A DNA stretch of 64,000 nucleotides from Xylogone sp. PMI_703 (Eukaryota > Ascomycota > Leotiomycetes), in contig JAJTUQ010000005.1 in assembly GCA_021399445.1 (NCBI GenBank), positions 3,224,001 through 3,288,000 of the forward strand. The letters run 5' to 3'. Both the position numbers and the translations under genes were made by a program. Below are positions 61,401 through 64,000 of the stretch, piece by piece. Each line of letters starts with the position of its first letter. The first letter of the stretch is position 1. The notes beneath the pieces are model-generated. The model ran no database searches. It saw only the letters and a list, made by a program, of their open reading frames with translations, and had not been told where the DNA came from.

Positions 61401-61628
61401 CTCATGGCGCTGGAGATGCTCGAGCTTGCCAAAGGAGCGGCGGCACTCGGCCCAGCTGCAGACCAGCGGCGTCTGCTCCTTTCTACGCCGCTTTCGCTGA
61501 GACGCCGCCGCTGGATCTGGATCTCGATCTGGATCCCCGCCCGCCACGTGCTGGGGCGCATCTGGGGAAGGAAGCAGCCCAGTCAGAGAGGCGTCCTTTC
61601 CTGAGGATACCTGGGCTGGCCATGCCAT
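58453..61628 (-). CDS. hybrid C2H2 + Zn2Cys6 transcription factor
   Basis: A regulator with two kinds of zinc domain. Exons 61394-61628, 61267-61321, 61134-61208, 60398-61070, 59666-60346, about 59363-59610, 58866 to about 59290, 58692-58807 and 58453-58640. Finger 1 starts CSWAEC and ends RHERSH across intron 1. Finger 2 is CPICKKRFVRRSDVMTRHTAIH, split by intron 2. The Zn2Cys6 cluster CNSCVTLKVRC...CARCLSTKQEC is completed by intron 3. A long fungal transcription-factor domain follows, with conserved ISEDQISARAILVHAGQLN and RGGPVSFQGIGN near the end. The first in-frame ATG is 61628. The exon 6/7 junction is unresolved (no clean phase match), and a 72-nt segment (59140-59211) may be intron or coding. 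Targets unknown. Confidence 0.82.
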
Positions 61629-62206
61629 GGGGTTTATGGGGTTTCCGGGCGATAGTTCGTCTGCGATCAAGATTTGCTGTCTTCCCGTTTGCAAGTGAAA
61701 GATGGGAGGATCGGAGCACGGGTGGGGAAAGGGAAACGTGGAGAATGGGAGAGGTGAGAAATCGCTCGCTTATTGCCGAGACCGCGACTTCTTACTTTCG
61801 GCAGTTACTGTATATTAAATTTTGTCGGTATGGGGATAAGGACAGTACCGTAAATGCGGGCAGCCAGCTTCTAGTGCTTATTATTCCGGTCGTTTGGGTC
61901 GGGATTTGTTGGAGATGCATCGATCGATCTCCTGATCCAGTCAATGGCCTTGTCGCTGCTAGTCACGCTAGTATCTTACGAGGTTAAGAGCTGCAGAGGT
62001 GATACCGGTATGGTATTACCACGTTTCAGTTGCATATTATCACCGATAATATAAAACTAAGATCTAGAAAAGTCATTGGAATCAGTTCGTACTTGCTATA
62101 AAGTCTGTCTAAACCGTAATTTGTACATGTCTGGAGAAAAGCGGAGACCAAAAATTTTACATAGCCAGAGCTCCTTGAGGTTAAGTCAGGGTGGCAATCC
62201 TCCTCC
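61629..62206. other. intergenic between hybrid regulator and MFS gene
   Basis: 578 bases containing the regulator promoter and the 3' end of the transporter gene. If the regulator starts further upstream, its reading frame stays open to about 61700. Otherwise nothing seen. Confidence 0.5.
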
Positions 62207-64000
62207 TTACACTCCAGCCCTGGCACTCGGCTCAGATACCGACTCCTCTTCGTAACCTCCGTCCTTCGTAAGCTCGTACGGGTACTTTTTGATCAGTACC
62301 ATAAGAGCAAAGCCTGTGACCACGCAGCCGGCCATCAATGCAATGCTCACTGAGAAGCCGGGAATATACCTTGGTGCGCTGCTGGAAGGCCAGATGTAAG
62401 ATCCACTGAAGATAATAGTTAGTTACGGATTTCCCAATGTTGGTGTAGAGCAACTTACTATACAGATGACAGATTGGCCAGCGCACTAGAAATTAGAATT
62501 CAGCTTTGCATACAACATCGAGAAACGCGAAACAACTTACTTGACGATTCCAATTGCCACGGCACGCTTCTCCATAGGACGGCTAATTGTGTTCGAAAGG
62601 TAGCTGAGAGTCATTGGACTGCAGCACCAGATTCCGGCAGCGCCTAAAATTGAACGTAAATAACAGACCCAACAGATATTAAAGGGAAAACGCTTATTAC
62701 ATACCGAAACACAAAAACGCGTATCGGACCTTGGGGTTATCCACTGCAGCAACAATGATCAGGGAAACAGTGGAAATGCTCGCCATCACCATGATATGCT
62801 TTGGCCGTTCATTCTGCAAATCGGATGAGAAGCAGCAAATAAGAACAATGACTAAGGCAACGCAATCTAGTAGTATGTTAGAACTAGATCGAGGCACCGA
62901 AACAAGCTGTCTTACAGATTGGAATAGTCATCTAAAGAAAATTCGTTAGCAGTGATAAAAGTAATGAATACTGCAATAAGACCTACATATTGAACACTCT
63001 TGCCTTTGTATCCCAGAGATGCCATTAAAGTGGGAATGAAATACGTGATTGTGCCAGCGCAGGTGCACAGACTTTGTGCAAGCATGAATAGCCAAGTCCT
63101 TTCACCTAGTTAGCTACAGCTGTAGACCCAAATTCGTGAATTCTTACCTCCAATCTTTGACAGCAGCGATAAAGCTCTGAGAGTGGGTCATGTCTTGAGC
63201 TTGGCTGGACATATTGTCCTGTTCTAGACGACGGATAGCATATTCTCTCTCTTCATCGGTGAGCCATTTGGTTGTAGCAGGGAAATCCGGAAGGATGAAG
63301 CTTCGTGCTTATCAGCATTCTACTCTTTAATCGTGAGATTGAAGATAGCCAACTTACACAGCAATAATGGAACATCCTATTGTAATAACTCCCTCAACTA
63401 CGCGGCCGTCAGTACCTAATACTGGCAATAAAGGCTACACAACCTACTTAAGAAAAGCCATTTCCATGCAGGAAGAGGAGGCTTATGCTGGAAATTATCC
63501 ACAATCAAACCGGCTATAAATACACTGTTAGCAAAGTCATGTAACGGTCAGGTAGCTGAACATACCGATAAGACCACCAACAGCACCCGAGACGAGCGAT
63601 GCACAGTAGAAGATCGAGAAGCGGCGAGCAAGTTCCGTCTTCTTGTACCAATTACTCATAAAGAGCAGCACACCGGGCTAGTTCGGCGTCAGCATTGAAT
63701 ACCGTACAACAAGATGGCCGTGCGCAGCTTACGAAGTAGCCCGCCTCAACGAGACCGAGCACGAAACGAAGGCCAACAAGTCCTCCTTTCGAGTTTACAC
63801 CCGTGTAAGCAGTTCTATGCATTCTAATCAGCACAATCCCAGGACGCGCAACGCAATTGCAGATGATTACTCACACAAGAGCTCCCCAAACAAACTGCGT
63901 AGCAAGTTAGCTCCTGTCTCTATAAATAAGTAGAGGGAGGGTCCGTTCTTACCATGAGGGAGGGAAGGTATAAACTCGGTCTCGTCCTGCTAAGAATCAT
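62207..64000 (-). CDS. MFS transporter, Dal5/allantoate-permease-like (5' end outside window)
   Basis: Plasma-membrane anion:cation symporter type of the major facilitator superfamily. The 3' exons are clear: 62207-62405, 62459-62485 (27 nt), 62541-62643, 62705-62866, 62916-62931 (16 nt) and 62987-63098. Further exons follow up to the window edge, carrying GLRFVLGLVEAGYF, PGVLLFMSNWYKK, TELARRFSIFYCASLV and the loop FPATTKWLTDEEREYAIRRL. These are the hallmarks of the fungal Dal5 family, whose members take up allantoate, vitamins or organic anions. The C-terminus, rich in Glu and Ser, is cytoplasmic. The exact substrate is not predictable. The start codon lies to the right of the window. Confidence 0.88.

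Overview
The window comes from the nuclear genome of a filamentous ascomycete (Pezizomycotina). The genes carry short GT-AG introns, mostly 47-96 nt, with fungal branch-point-like motifs, and the protein families are typical of these fungi: a highly reducing PKS, an A-T-C NRPS-like protein, Zn2Cys6 regulators, a GH11 xylanase and a Dal5-type MFS carrier. The species cannot be named from the sequence. Exon boundaries were set by eye from reading-frame continuity, splice signals and protein-family conservation.

Left half (1-34.4 kb): a secondary-metabolite gene cluster, cut by the left edge. In order: a highly reducing PKS (-, 3' end outside the window); an alpha-oxoamine synthase (-); a bZIP regulator with a 32-nt exon (+); a CYP52-like P450 (+); an ATP-grasp ligase (+); a stand-alone A-T-C NRPS-like protein (-); an SDR (-); a second P450 (-); and an ABCC-type ABC transporter (+). 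PKS plus alpha-oxoamine synthase is the core logic of sphinganine-analogue pathways (fumonisin, AAL-toxin, sphingofungin): the PLP enzyme releases the acyl chain by condensing it with an amino acid. Here that core sits with two further enzymes able to make an amide or ester bond, the ATP-grasp ligase and the A-T-C protein. This points to an aminoacylated or otherwise conjugated long-chain amino-ketone or amino-alcohol; the product itself is not predictable. An 8-mer, TGGCTGAC/GTCAGCCA, recurs ten times in the non-coding DNA of this half, upstream of the PKS, the ATP-grasp gene, the NRPS-like gene and the divergent P450/ABC pair. I found none in the non-coding DNA of the right half. It is a good candidate operator for the cluster regulator.

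Middle (34.4-44 kb): mostly gene-poor. It holds a small secreted cysteine-containing protein gene with an apparent 1-nt frameshift at a G run, an alpha/beta hydrolase, and a secreted S41-family peptidase.

Right half (44-64 kb): a Zn2Cys6 regulator; a D-amino-acid-oxidase-like flavoenzyme divergent from an OPT oligopeptide transporter; a second Zn2Cys6 regulator; an SDR; a GH11 endoxylanase; an eight-exon aldo-keto reductase; a regulator with two C2H2 fingers plus a Zn2Cys6 cluster; and a Dal5-type MFS carrier cut by the right edge. These look like nutrient-acquisition and catabolic genes rather than parts of the cluster.
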